Below, piece by piece: positions 1 to 9,473 of a DNA stretch of 40,955 bases. The number at the start of each line of letters is the position of its first letter. Position 1 is the stretch's first letter. Made by a program: the position numbers and the translations under genes. This stretch comes from Bacteroides sp. Lineage in GTDB: Bacteria > Bacteroidota > Bacteroidia > Bacteroidales > Bacteroidaceae. Where the stretch lies: NCBI GenBank assembly GCA_021203515.1, contig JAJQAY010000142.1:1-40955 (forward strand), read 5' to 3'. The notes beneath the pieces were generated by a model that saw nothing but the letters and a program-made list of their open reading frames with translations, did no database searches and was not told the DNA's origin.

Positions 1-8
1 AAGGAAGA

Positions 9-55
9 CGAAAGAAAAAAGAGGCTGACTAACATTTGCATTGTTAGACAGCCCC
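9..55 (-). terminator. Rho-independent terminator closing the polysaccharide export cluster
   Basis: Inverted repeat with arms at 23-34 and 42-53 (GGCTG-A-CTAACA paired with its complement, one A-A mismatch). On the minus strand it is followed by a T-rich run at 9-20. It lies about 70 bases past the stop of the WbuC gene, so WbuC appears to be the last gene of the leftward operon. Confidence 0.7.
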
Positions 56-125
56 CAAAAAAGATAATTATAGCCTTTACTGACTAGACAATAGGAATAG
101 TAGAGGTATTTGGAATATCTGAAAG

Positions 126-584
126 TCAGAGTTCAAGCATACGCTCCATAAATGTTTTCGCTCCTTCTTCATCAGAAGGTGCAGGCGCCCATGATGCCAT
201 ATCTTCCGGAGCAAGTGGCTGATAGGGACCTTTCTTTATTTCAAATATAACAGTTCCCGATTCCAACGCTATAATACTATGCCACATACCGGGAGGTATT
301 TCCAAACCGTATTTACCAGCTAAAGGATTAAGAAGAACTTTCTCCGCAACATTGCCTGCCCCATCATAAAAGAAAACCCACATGCTCCCTAGCAAAAGTA
401 AATAAGTCTCTTCCTTATCTACATGACGATGAGGAGGAAGGTAGGTTCCCGGCTCCAAAGCATTCAGCATGCGATGGATAGGCTCGTCCATAGAGGTGTA
501 AAAATTATAATTCATACGCAGACGAAGGCTTTCTTGTGCCTGGGAAGTAACGTCGTTAAGCAGTTCTTCAGTTATCAGTTTCAT
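126..584 (-). CDS. wbuC: WbuC family cupin-fold metalloprotein
   Basis: A 152-residue protein with a single cupin barrel. Candidate metal ligands are in PPHRHVDKEET (His52, His54, Glu58/59) and His102 in PPGMWHS, the usual two-part cupin signature. The WbuC family is found in O-antigen and capsule gene clusters; its biochemical role is not established, though a sugar-modifying or small-molecule-binding job is often assumed. Here it is the last gene of the export cluster. Its ATG lies three bases after the stop codon of the UpxY-like gene, so the two were probably co-translated. A terminator follows. The frame is intact and length is normal. Confidence is high for family, low for function. Confidence 0.85.
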   Translation of the reverse strand: MKLITEELLNDVTSQAQESLRLRMNYNFYTSMDEPIHRMLNALEPGTYLPPHRHVDKEETYLLLLGSMWVFFYDGAGNVAEKVLLNPLAGKYGLEIPPGMWHSIIALESGTVIFEIKKGPYQPLAPEDMASWAPAPSDEEGAKTFMERMLEL

Positions 585-587
585 ATC

Positions 588-910
588 TTACTTCAGTAAT
601 TGTGCAAACTTCGCAGACAACTCTACCTTATCAGCACAAATCGACAAACTGTTACCTTCTTTATCCACCAAAAGCGCGGCATTTTGTGAAGCAACAAAAG
701 ATGCAGCATCCGAAGTGCCTTCTACGAAAACACAACCGGAAAAAGAGGCATAAACATTTCCTTTACTTGTCCGTGCCATTTCTTGTACACGATTTGCATC
801 GGGCAAAATACACTATGTCCTGCAGCATTCAGATGCTGCATTAACTTACGTTCCGACTTGGGTTTAGTATGCAGAACATACCAACAGTTCATTTCATTAT
901 CAGTCATCAT
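588..910 (-). pseudogene. short UpxY/NusG-type transcription antiterminator, frameshifted
   Basis: The N-terminal 60 or so residues (MMTDNEMNCWYVLHTKPK..., through KKWHGQVKEM, ending FMPLFP) match the NusG N-terminal domain of the Bacteroides UpxY family, which relieves premature termination of capsule operons. After FMPLFP the frame breaks; the expected GCVFVEG continues in another frame to a stop at 588. One base is missing in the CC pair at 736-737 (a GGG on the coding strand has become GG). Repaired, the protein would be about 107 residues, shorter than the usual 170 or so, and lacks a KOW domain. It lies 19 bases downstream of Wzz. UpxY genes are normally first in a locus; here it sits near the end, so it may be a structural variant of the family. 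Either a real lesion or a base-call error. Confidence 0.75.
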
Positions 911-929
911 ATCGCTTGATTCGCTTTTT

Positions 930-2012
930 TCATCCTTTCAATAAATCTTTCACAAATAAAATCCAACCTATACTGCCTACTGCTGCCAGGAATACAAAAC
1001 CAATCAAAATCATAATCTTATTCGGTTTTGCTGCACGCAAAGGTACAGTGGCCGGTTGCACAACCGTATATACCGGCGTAATCTCCTGCACTTTGGCTTT
1101 TGCCATTTGCAGTTGTCCGGAAACTTGAGTATAGACATTATATGCTAAATCCATTTCATTTTTCAATCGCTCTTGTTCGGCACGATAGCTTAACAAAATT
1201 ATATTCTGGTTAGCATCAACGAAAGTAGCATATTCTTTCTGGGCTTTCTCATAACCGGCCTTTGCCTCTCTATAGAGCTTTTCCGTAAAGGCCAAATCAT
1301 GACGCGCCTTATTCGTACGATAATCCGTTATATAATTTTGCAGGCAGTGCATCACGGTATCTGTCAGCGAAGCAGAAATCAAAGGGTCTTGCATTGTGAC
1401 TGACAAGGTAGTAACACCGGTCTTTTTATCAATAGAAACCATGATGCGTTTGCTCAAATTGTCAGCAACCCTGAATTCATCTTGTGTCAAGCTAAAAGGA
1501 TCTGTCTTGCCAACCCTCTTTTCCGGTTTCTCCTTAAACAGAGACATAGTCCAACCAATAGCCTTAGAAGGAGCCGATACGATAACGCTCCACCACGGGG
1601 CACGTTGATATTCATCCAGATATGCATAGAGAGTCGTATCAATCTTCCCTTTCTGGTCTTTCACTTTCACGTCGAACATTTCCAGAAGAAAAGGCGTAGA
1701 TTTCACAATATCAGGATAAAGTTTCGGCGATAAAGCGTCTTCTCCGGCAGATGCACCGCCCAAGTTAATTCCTGCCATAGTAGCTAAAGCTTCCATACTT
1801 CCGCCACCTGTTTTTCCGGCACTCTCCGGAGCCAATGTCACCTCAGTAGAATATTCTTTGGGAATACTGAATGCAACCACCAAACCTATTACAACAGCTA
1901 TGCCACAAGCTTTGAAAATCAATTTACGTTCCGCCCATACTTTTTGGGCAAGTTCTATTAAATCAATTTCCTGCTCTTCCGGAGCCGTATTTTGCATTTT
2001 ATCTTCGCTCAT
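930..2012 (-). CDS. Wzz/GumC-type polysaccharide chain-length determinant
   Basis: A 360-residue inner-membrane protein. It has a cytoplasmic N-terminus (about 1-30), a first membrane helix at about 33-51 (ACGIAVVIGLVVAFSI), a large periplasmic region with a coiled-coil-forming helix (about 240-310), and a second helix near 331-353 preceded by the proline-rich stretch PLRAAKPNK. This is the Wzz plus GNVR domain layout of class I polysaccharide co-polymerases without a tyrosine-kinase tail. It would set polymer chain length and couple the inner-membrane synthesis complex to the Wza-like pore encoded just upstream, whose stop codon lies eight bases before this ATG. Frame intact. Confidence 0.9.
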   Translation of the reverse strand: MSEDKMQNTAPEEQEIDLIELAQKVWAERKLIFKACGIAVVIGLVVAFSIPKEYSTEVTLAPESAGKTGGGSMEALATMAGINLGGASAGEDALSPKLYPDIVKSTPFLLEMFDVKVKDQKGKIDTTLYAYLDEYQRAPWWSVIVSAPSKAIGWTMSLFKEKPEKRVGKTDPFSLTQDEFRVADNLSKRIMVSIDKKTGVTTLSVTMQDPLISASLTDTVMHCLQNYITDYRTNKARHDLAFTEKLYREAKAGYEKAQKEYATFVDANQNIILLSYRAEQERLKNEMDLAYNVYTQVSGQLQMAKAKVQEITPVYTVVQPATVPLRAAKPNKIMILIGFVFLAAVGSIGWILFVKDLLKG

Positions 2013-2020
2013 ATATTTGT

Positions 2021-4579
2021 TTACTTAAGGAGACTAATTATAGCATAAATCACGGAAGCCAAAGAAGAGGCGGAAACACTCATACCTATAATTTCGGCAG
2101 TACTCACACGATTGCTCGGGTCTTTGCTCGGGACAATGATTTCACAGCCAGGCTCGATAGACTTACTATTGCCTGATTTCAACCTGGATACCATACCATT
2201 TATATAGACAACGTAAGCTCTACGCTTCTTTGCATTGATAGCAAATCCACCTGCCTGATTAATATAGTATCGCAGGTCTTCGCCCTTTCTGAACGATACC
2301 GTGTTGGGATACATCACCGCACCGCTAATCTTAACCGTATTTATGTATTCAGAAATGAACAGCACATCACCTTCACGCAATACAATATCATAGTCGGAAC
2401 CCGGATTAGCCAATGCATTGTCCAAACTGATACCTACCGTATAAATGTTTCCAACTTCAGTATCCAACAGTTGCATTGAAATAGAGTCGGAACCTCGCTT
2501 ATAGGCGGCCATATGCATCACATCTTCTTTGTGGCGAAGTTCTTCTTCAGTCATTTTACGAATAAGACGCGCCCCTTTCACATAGGCATTCGAAGTAATT
2601 CCACCGGCTTTAACAACCAAATCACTGATGCGTTCGTTTTTCTTTGAAAGAGCGTAGCTTCCCTCAAACAAGACCTCACCAAGTATTGTCACGTTCTTCT
2701 GCTTGCGATATGCAGGACTTTTACGGATATAGACTTCATCAAAAGGGTGCAAATAGAAATTTTCGCCTCCTCCACCTATCAGCAGACCATCTTTCAAGTC
2801 GAATGTGAAAGTTTGTCCCACGATATTATTGTCTTCATTACTTTTCGGGTTCTTGATGCGGCGTGACACATCTACCTTCGTAGTGGCCGCAGCCTCCAGC
2901 AATCCACCGGCTTGCAATACTAAATCCTCAATAGTCATCTTATCCGAATAGAGATAAGTGCCCGGAGCGCCTACTTCACCATGAATAGTTATAGTTGCTT
3001 CTTCCTGCAAATCGTGAATACTCGGAATAAATAAAATATCATTCTTCTGCAAAGGAATATCTGCTACAGTACCGTTCAAAATACCCTTCAAGTCCACTTG
3101 GATTATTTCATACGTCAAGTCGTCATTCTCACGATTTATCACCGCACGGTTCATAAATGCATCGCCACGTACTCCTTCGGCTTTTTTAAGTAATTGCTTC
3201 ACCGTATTGACATCACCGTTAAACTGATACAAGCCTTCCCGATATACGGCTCCCCGTATTTCCACACGATTTTCAAAACGGTCGAGAACAGAGTCTACGG
3301 TCAGCAAATCACCGTCATCCAAACGGAACACCGAATAATCCATCTCATCCACATTATAAATCTGATGTTCGCGTCCACTCTTACGGACTACACGTATTGC
3401 CTTTTTATAAGCATCACCCGTAAAATTGCCGCAATATTCCAGCAAAGTGGCTATTGTTTCCGTCGGTTTCATTTCATAAAACATCGGGCGTTTTACCTTA
3501 CCTAAGATTTGTACCAACGACTGATAAGGATTTACAATCACCACATCGCCATCCTGCAGGCGGACATCATTCTTCAACTTTCCTTTCATGATGAAATCAT
3601 AAACATCCAGGTCGGCAATAGTATTTCCGTCACGTACAACCTTTATACTACGCAAACTACCTATCTTATTTACACCACCGGCAGAGTAAAGCGCATGGAA
3701 AACTGATGCAAAAGACGACAATGTATATGTACCCGGAGCCACAACCTCACCCATCACATTCACCTGAATAGAACGTATCTCGCCTAAAGTCAGTTTGATT
3801 TGTGTGTTGGGTTCATTACCGCCAACACCGGCATATATCTTTGCAAATTCTTGCTTCAAATAATCATTGGCTTCTTTCACCGTTTTACCATTAAGATAAA
3901 CAGGGCCTAAATTATCAACCAATACACTGCCTTCCGGAGAAATAGTTTCGCGGATTGTAGTCTGAGAGGCTCCCCAAACATCAATAATCACTTCATCACC
4001 CGGTCCTAAACGATAATTGACAGGGGTAGCCACATTCACATTCGGCTCGAAAGTCAAATTCTCGTTATCAAAAATATTATGACCGAAAATCTGCTGAGTA
4101 GGGTCTTTCTCCTCCTCGGGCATATATTCAGCCATATCATCAAATACCCAATCAGCATTTTCCCACTTTTTCGTGCCGGTTACCTCTTCGTCCGGTATAG
4201 CATCCACCGTGCGTTGTCTTAGCGGTTTACGAAGTCCTTTTACTTTCTGCTGGTCTTCCAAATCCGTTGTATTCTTACGGGCAGTTTTATTCTTATCATC
4301 ATAACTTTTTTGAGTACGCATGCGCGATTGTGAAGAAGCAGTACCTTTACTGCCCTGACCGTTAGCGGAATTTTCACCGCTATATTGAGCTTGTATTCTT
4401 TGAATTTGTTCTTTCGTTACACCTTTTCTCATCAACTCAGTAACCATCCGTTGCTGTGTTTTTCCTGCCATCTGGCCTTCTTTTACGAATTGGACTACTT
4501 GTTCATCTGTCATTTGTTGGGCAAATGCCACTCCTGACACTGTAAACATCAACAAACACAAAAGTATGAATCTACGCAT
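2021..4579 (-). CDS. Wza-like SLBB-domain polysaccharide export protein
   Basis: An 852-residue exported protein. Signal peptide 1-20 ends AFA and has no lipobox cysteine, unlike E. coli Wza, so signal peptidase I cleavage is likely. Residues 55-130 are low-complexity and charged. A Poly_export domain starts near YRLGPGDEVIIDVWG (189-203), followed by several SLBB repeats recognisable by recurring G-V-PG-Y and GD-L-I/V-P/T motifs (for example GEVVAPGTY, GEVGAPGTY, GEVLFEGSY). A hydrophobic C-terminal helix (about 827-850) could cross the outer membrane. It is the translocation pore for capsule or exopolysaccharide. It is long for the family, as is usual in Bacteroidetes. A TACCTTTG element at 4637-4644 suggests it has its own promoter. 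Confidence 0.92.
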   Translation of the reverse strand: MRRFILLCLLMFTVSGVAFAQQMTDEQVVQFVKEGQMAGKTQQRMVTELMRKGVTKEQIQRIQAQYSGENSANGQGSKGTASSQSRMRTQKSYDDKNKTARKNTTDLEDQQKVKGLRKPLRQRTVDAIPDEEVTGTKKWENADWVFDDMAEYMPEEEKDPTQQIFGHNIFDNENLTFEPNVNVATPVNYRLGPGDEVIIDVWGASQTTIRETISPEGSVLVDNLGPVYLNGKTVKEANDYLKQEFAKIYAGVGGNEPNTQIKLTLGEIRSIQVNVMGEVVAPGTYTLSSFASVFHALYSAGGVNKIGSLRSIKVVRDGNTIADLDVYDFIMKGKLKNDVRLQDGDVVIVNPYQSLVQILGKVKRPMFYEMKPTETIATLLEYCGNFTGDAYKKAIRVVRKSGREHQIYNVDEMDYSVFRLDDGDLLTVDSVLDRFENRVEIRGAVYREGLYQFNGDVNTVKQLLKKAEGVRGDAFMNRAVINRENDDLTYEIIQVDLKGILNGTVADIPLQKNDILFIPSIHDLQEEATITIHGEVGAPGTYLYSDKMTIEDLVLQAGGLLEAAATTKVDVSRRIKNPKSNEDNNIVGQTFTFDLKDGLLIGGGGENFYLHPFDEVYIRKSPAYRKQKNVTILGEVLFEGSYALSKKNERISDLVVKAGGITSNAYVKGARLIRKMTEEELRHKEDVMHMAAYKRGSDSISMQLLDTEVGNIYTVGISLDNALANPGSDYDIVLREGDVLFISEYINTVKISGAVMYPNTVSFRKGEDLRYYINQAGGFAINAKKRRAYVVYINGMVSRLKSGNSKSIEPGCEIIVPSKDPSNRVSTAEIIGMSVSASSLASVIYAIISLLK

Positions 4580-4636
4580 AAGTAAGATATTTTGATTAAT
4601 CCTTTAGTAATCTAGTATTGTTTCATAAATCGGCAA

Positions 4637-4644
4637 CAAAGGTA
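4637..4644 (-). promoter_or_regulatory. Bacteroides -7 element upstream of the Wza-like gene
   Basis: Minus-strand TACCTTTG, a perfect match to TAnnTTTG, 57 bases before the Wza start codon in the 94-base gap after the CapD-like gene. No clear -33 TTTG is visible at 19-21 bases upstream, where the DNA is an AT-rich near-palindrome. If active, Wza-Wzz expression is independent of the broken upstream gene. Confidence 0.5.
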
Positions 4645-4673
4645 ATATATTATTTTCATAATATACATTTATT

Positions 4674-6327
4674 TCATTGTGAAGTTTCGGAAAAAAAATT
4701 AATTCGCTTTCTAAGTACCGCCTGATTTCCTCTATAGCTCTCCCGTATCAAAGCAATAATATCCTCATATACTTGCCTGTAGTCGCAAGCTGCTTCTTTG
4801 CATCTTACAACCTTCTCGCGAACAGGCTCACCCGTAGATTTCAGTTCATTGTCAAGCAAATACGTAGTACCATTCTCTCCCATGCTACACACTTCCAGTA
4901 TCAACTGACATGCTTCCGCCATAGTCATCAAGCTGCATGGGTCATGAGGATAAACTTCTCCGAAACGAACTATCATTAAACACTTGTTTTTCGTATCACC
5001 GCCTTGACGTGCCAGCGCCAATGCACCCAATTCGGCAAGCCATTTACAGTTGTCCAAAGTGGAACTATGACGCGTTACCGCATCCGAAGATACTATTACA
5101 CACTGATTTACATCATACTTTAGGGATAAACCAGCCACATTCATAGTACCTTCTATATTCGTCTGTATTGCTTCTGAAACAAACTCATCCATCAGTTGTA
5201 CATCTTTATATGCAGCGGCATGAAACACTAGTTGCGGTTTCGTTTCCCGAAAAAGAGCTTCCAGACGTGTACGATTTGCGACATCAGCCACCTGCACACG
5301 CACCTCCAAATTCTTCCAATGATCTGAAAGCTCAAGCTGCACATCATATAAAGGAGATTCGGCTTGGTCCACTAAAATCAATTGGTACGGATTTAATAAG
5401 GCCAATTGACGGATAAGTTCACGGCCGACAGCTCCGGCAGCACCAGTTACCATAACTCTACGCCCTTCTATATAGGATGCTATTTTCCGAAGGTCAACCC
5501 GTATCGGCTCCTTGCGCAACCAATCTTCTATATGAATATCTTTAATCAATCCATCATCTACACACTCACTCAAAGACGGCAACAACATTACATGAACACC
5601 ATAAGATTGCAGCCGTTCCATCAGCTCAGATTTTTCAGACTCAACTTCTTTACCGGAAGAAATAATAACAGTTTGCACATTCTTTTTCTTCAGAATATCA
5701 AAAAGACGTTCATCATTGGCATACACCCGACACCCCATCGTATGCTTCCCAATCATATCCGGTTCGTCAGAAATAAAGCCACGCAAACGGAAATGATTAT
5801 GGCGACTAACACGCAACGACTTAGTCACATTCACTCCCGTGCCATGAGAACCATAAATAAAAACGTTTATACTATGACGAGCATCAAAAACAAGGGTTTC
5901 ATAAACCATCTTCACAGCAACACGCAGAAGGATCATTAAAAAGAAAGTAATGACATATGCCATAAAAATAACACTTCCGGGCAAGGTTTCGCCAATATTA
6001 AAAAAACGGCCAACAAAAATTACCGGTTCCCAGCAAACCATAAATCACCGTAATACATACAAACAAACGAAGTATGTCTACAAAGGATGAAAAGCGTATT
6101 ATTCCTACATAAGTGCGAAAAAGACAGAAAAAGAGAGGACTACACAAAACGGCACTAATAATCATCCCACCATATAAAGAAGCATGATAGCCCGTAGACG
6201 ATATTTGCCATTGTAAGGCAAATGCCAATAGCATGGAAACCACAACGATTAGCAAATCTATCAGTAAAACAGTTCATTTGGATGCAATACGAGACAACAA
6301 ATTCTTATAGTATGCTCTGAAATTCAT
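4674..6327 (-). pseudogene. CapD/FlaA1-like nucleoside-diphosphate-sugar epimerase/dehydratase, nonsense plus frameshift
   Basis: The reconstructed protein is about 550 residues: N-terminal membrane helices (LIVVVSMLLAFALQW and following) then a cytoplasmic Rossmann part with VTGAAGAVGRELIRQL and YKDVQLMDE. The start is ATG at 6325-6327. Codon 18 is TGA (6274-6276), probably once TGG. A second lesion is a one-base expansion of a T run (A7 at 6000-6006 on the plus strand; six would keep the frame between GNFCWPFF and NIGETLPGS). The active-site segment is also unusual: where family members have TDKAVNPTN..G..K, this reads SDAVTRHSSTLDNCK, so the Asp and final Lys are kept but the middle Lys is Ala. 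The family converts UDP-GlcNAc-type sugars by 4,6-dehydration or epimerisation. It is first in the operon. With two lesions and a degenerate active site it is probably inactive. Confidence 0.85.
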
Positions 6328-6364
6328 AGTGCTAGTATTAGTTCCAATTTTAATGCTAAGTTTA

Positions 6365-6396
6365 CAAAGATGCTTCCTTTCATTCGATTATCCAAT
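6365..6396 (-). promoter_or_regulatory. Promoter of the export cluster
   Basis: On the minus strand, TTG (6393-6395) and CATCTTTG (6365-6372; seven of eight to TAnnTTTG) are separated by 20 bases, the Bacteroides spacing. It would start transcription about 30 bases before the CapD-like ATG at 6327. Confidence 0.55.
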
Positions 6397-6475
6397 CATT
6401 TCAGGAGAAAAAGTTACATTAACAGGCCGTGAAATCACGCAGAAAGAAATATTTCTAAAAAATCGAGCAAATCTT

Positions 6476-6505
6476 TTTGGAAATTCAAATAAAGATGTAC
6501 CTTTG
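6476..6505 (+). promoter_or_regulatory. Promoter of tRNA-Thr
   Basis: TTTG (6476-6479) and TACCTTTG (6498-6505), spacing 18, match the Bacteroides -33/-7 elements. The tRNA begins 24 bases after the -7 element. Confidence 0.65.
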
Positions 6506-6528
6506 TAACCCGTAAACAAAAAGCGACT

Positions 6529-6601
<73 letters not shown>

Positions 6602-6606
6602 CATCC

Positions 6607-6647
6607 AAAGGTTAATATTTAAACCAAATATCAACCTTTTTCTTTTT
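6607..6647 (+). terminator. Rho-independent terminator after tRNA-Thr
   Basis: Inverted repeat AAAGGTTAATATTT / AAATATCAACCTTT with one mismatch, then a T-rich run to 6647. It begins six bases after the tRNA. Confidence 0.75.
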
Positions 6648-6703
6648 CAATAAATCACCACGGTACTCTGACCACTTTCTCCCGGCGAATGATTTCGAAA
6701 TAA

Positions 6704-6733
6704 TTGGGATTATCTAAATTCTTACTACCTTTG
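6704..6733 (+). promoter_or_regulatory. Promoter of mltG
   Basis: TTG (6704-6706) and a perfect TACCTTTG (6726-6733) with 19 bases between them, ending 27 bases before the mltG ATG. Confidence 0.65.
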
Positions 6734-6760
6734 TCCAAGCAAAAAACAAGTGAAGACTAA

Positions 6761-7798
6761 ATGGAAAAGAAAAAGAAGAAAATCCTTTTCGGAGCGCTGG
6801 CAGCCTTAGTGATAATCGGTATTGCCTGCGCAGGGACAGTGTATTACCTCTTGTTTGCCCCGCAATTCCACCCGAAGAAAACGACTTATATCTATATTGA
6901 CCGCGACGATACAATAGACTCTATATATAATAAGGTAAAGACGCAGGGAAATCCCACCCACTTCACCGGGTTCAAGAGTATGGCAGAATGGAGGGAATAT
7001 CCCCAAAACATCCATACCGGCCGCTACGCAATACGCTCGGGCGAAAATGTTTACCACGTATTCAGCCGCTTCTACAGAGGATACCAGGAACCAATGAACC
7101 TGACTATCGGCAGTGTACGCACACTGGACAGACTGGCGCGCAGCGTAGGCAAACAACTTATGATTGACTCTGCGGAAATCGCCGACCTGATGAACGACTC
7201 TCTGTTCCGACAAAAACTGGGATATACAAAGGAGACAATGCCCTGCCTCTTCATTCCCGAGACCTATCAGGTATATTGGAACATAAGCGCGAAAGATTTT
7301 TTTGAACGGATGCAAAAAGAGTACCGAAACTTCTGGAACCAAGAGCGACTGAACAAAGCAACCGCCATCGGGCTGACACCCGAAGAAGTCTGCACCCTGG
7401 CCTCCATCGTCGAAGAAGAAACCAATAACAATGCCGAAAAGCCGATGGTGGCGGGATTATACATCAACCGGCTTCACAGCGGGATACCGTTGCAAGCCGA
7501 CCCTACAATCAAGTTCGCCTTGCAGGACTTCGATTTAAGACGGATTACCAACGCGCATTTAAGCATTTATTCGCCCTACAACACCTATCTCAATGCCGGA
7601 TTGCCGCCGGGTCCGATACGTGTCCCCTCTACCATCGGACTGGATGCCGTACTGAACTACACGAAACATAATTATATTTACATGTGCGCCAAAGAGGACT
7701 TCTCGGGCACGCACAATTTTGCATCAAACTATGCCGAGCACATGAGAAATGCAAGAAAATACTGGAATGCTTTAAACGAAAGAAAGATTTTCAAGTAA
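6761..7798 (+). CDS. mltG: Endolytic murein transglycosylase MltG (YceG-like)
   Basis: A 345-residue protein with a lysine-rich N-terminus (KKKKK at 3-7) and one membrane anchor at about 8-31, followed by a LysM-like lead segment and the YceG catalytic domain. The catalytic glutamate lies in SIVEEET (218-220). Family motifs QADPTIKFAL (245-254), SPYNTY (271-276) and GLPPGPI (280-286) are all present. MltG cuts nascent peptidoglycan strands at the outer face of the inner membrane and is thought to set glycan-strand length. It is a single-gene unit with its own promoter. Length and motifs are normal. Confidence 0.95.
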   Translation: MEKKKKKILFGALAALVIIGIACAGTVYYLLFAPQFHPKKTTYIYIDRDDTIDSIYNKVKTQGNPTHFTGFKSMAEWREYPQNIHTGRYAIRSGENVYHVFSRFYRGYQEPMNLTIGSVRTLDRLARSVGKQLMIDSAEIADLMNDSLFRQKLGYTKETMPCLFIPETYQVYWNISAKDFFERMQKEYRNFWNQERLNKATAIGLTPEEVCTLASIVEEETNNNAEKPMVAGLYINRLHSGIPLQADPTIKFALQDFDLRRITNAHLSIYSPYNTYLNAGLPPGPIRVPSTIGLDAVLNYTKHNYIYMCAKEDFSGTHNFASNYAEHMRNARKYWNALNERKIFK

Positions 7799-7825
7799 AA
7801 TAATGATAAAATAAAAGCAAAAGGC

Positions 7826-7833
7826 TATATTTG
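7826..7833 (+). promoter_or_regulatory. -7 element for the iorAB-paaK operon
   Basis: TATATTTG, a perfect TAnnTTTG match, 43 bases before the iorA ATG. No convincing -33 element is seen. Confidence 0.4.
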
Positions 7834-7876
7834 CGACTAATTTTTAAAACTGTGACTAACACTTAAATAATATACA

Positions 7877-9469
7877 ATGAGCAAGCAACTCTTACTTGGC
7901 GATGAAGCCATTGCACAAGCTGCATTAGATGCCGGACTTTCCGGTGTATATGCCTATCCGGGCACTCCCTCTACGGAGATTACCGAATACATACAAATGA
8001 CACCGATTACTGCCGAAAAAGGTATTCACAGCCGTTGGTGTTCCAATGAAAAGACAGCGATGGAAGCGGCCCTGGGAATGTCGTTCGCAGGAAAACGTAC
8101 CTTAGTCTGCATGAAGCATGTGGGCATGAACGTGGCGGCCGACTGTTTTATCAACTCTGCCATTACGGGCGTAAAGGGCGGCACGATTGTCATTGCAGCC
8201 GACGATCCCAGTATGCACTCTTCGCAAAACGAACAAGACAGCCGCTTTTATGGCGACTTCGCGCTGATACCGATGTACGAACCGAGCAACCAACAAGAAG
8301 CCTACGACATGGTATACAACGGTTTCGCTTTTTCCGAACAGACCGGAGAGCCGTTGCTGATGCGCATGGTTACCCGTCTGGCACACTCCCGTTCGGGTGT
8401 GGAGCGCAAGCCCCAACAAGCACAGAATGAGCTGGCTTTCAGCGAAGACCCGCGTCAGTTCATCCTGCTTCCCGGCAATGCACGCAAGCGCTACAAAGCT
8501 CTGCTGCAACGTCAGGATGAATTTATTAAAGCATCCGAAAACTCCCCTTACAACAAATACATCGACGGTCCGAATAAGAAGTTGGGTATCATAGCTTGCG
8601 GCATCGGATACAATTACCTGATGGAGAACTACCCCGAAGGTTGCGAATATCCGGTACTGAAAATCGGGCAATATCCCCTTCCCAAGAAACAACTCATGCA
8701 GCTTGTAGAAGCCTGCGATGAAATATTGGTGCTGGAAGACGGACAGCCGTTCGTAGAAAAGCATCTGAAAGGCTATCTCGGCATCGGTGTCAAAGTGGAA
8801 GGACGCCTGGATGGCACCTTGTCGCAAGGCGGAGAACTGAACCCCGACAGCGTGGCACGCGCCGTAGGCAAGGAGAACAAAGCGGAATTCAGCATTCCTT
8901 CTCTCGTAGAAATGCGCCCGCCTGCATTGTGCGAAGGTTGCGGACACCGCGACATGTACACCGTGCTGACCGAAGTTCTGAAAGAAGAATATCCCACTCA
9001 TAAAGTATTCAGCGACATCGGCTGCTATACTCTAGGCGCCAATGCCCCGTTCAACGCCATCGACTCCTGCGTAAACATGGGTGCCTCCATCACGATGGCC
9101 AAAGGTGCTTCGGATGCCGGCCTGCATCCTGCCGTAGCCGTTATCGGCGACTCCACCTTCACTCACTCCGGCATGACGGGATTGCTGGATTGCGTCAATG
9201 AAAACGCCGATGCAACCATCGTTATCTCCGACAATGAGACTACTGCCATGACCGGCGGGCAGGACTCTGCCGGAACCGGACGCTTGGAAGCCATTTGTGC
9301 CGGCATCGGTGTTGCTCCTGAACATATCCGCGTAGTTATTCCTTTGAAGAAGAATTATGATGAGATGAAGCAGGTAATCCGCGAAGAGATTGAATATCGC
9401 GGTGTATCCGTCATCATCCCCCGCAGAGAATGTATACAAACCTTAGCACGTAAAAAACGAAACAAGTAA
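7877..9469 (+). CDS. iorA: Indolepyruvate ferredoxin oxidoreductase, alpha subunit
   Basis: A 530-residue thiamine-diphosphate enzyme. The N-terminal pyrimidine-binding domain starts with AYPGTPSTEITEY (about 25-37). The C-terminal TPP domain has LCEGCGHRDMY and the GDSTFTHSGMTGLLD metal/diphosphate-binding segment. With IorB it oxidatively decarboxylates indole-, phenyl- or hydroxyphenyl-pyruvate to the aryl-acetyl-CoA, passing electrons to ferredoxin, and may run in reverse. Archaeal IorA is about 600 or more residues with a C-terminal 2[4Fe-4S] domain. That cysteine-rich tail is absent here: the protein ends IPRRECIQTLARKKRNK. Four bases separate it from iorB, and paaK follows, fitting an aryl-acetate pathway. 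Confidence 0.92.
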   Translation: MSKQLLLGDEAIAQAALDAGLSGVYAYPGTPSTEITEYIQMTPITAEKGIHSRWCSNEKTAMEAALGMSFAGKRTLVCMKHVGMNVAADCFINSAITGVKGGTIVIAADDPSMHSSQNEQDSRFYGDFALIPMYEPSNQQEAYDMVYNGFAFSEQTGEPLLMRMVTRLAHSRSGVERKPQQAQNELAFSEDPRQFILLPGNARKRYKALLQRQDEFIKASENSPYNKYIDGPNKKLGIIACGIGYNYLMENYPEGCEYPVLKIGQYPLPKKQLMQLVEACDEILVLEDGQPFVEKHLKGYLGIGVKVEGRLDGTLSQGGELNPDSVARAVGKENKAEFSIPSLVEMRPPALCEGCGHRDMYTVLTEVLKEEYPTHKVFSDIGCYTLGANAPFNAIDSCVNMGASITMAKGASDAGLHPAVAVIGDSTFTHSGMTGLLDCVNENADATIVISDNETTAMTGGQDSAGTGRLEAICAGIGVAPEHIRVVIPLKKNYDEMKQVIREEIEYRGVSVIIPRRECIQTLARKKRNK

Positions 9470-9473
9470 AGCC

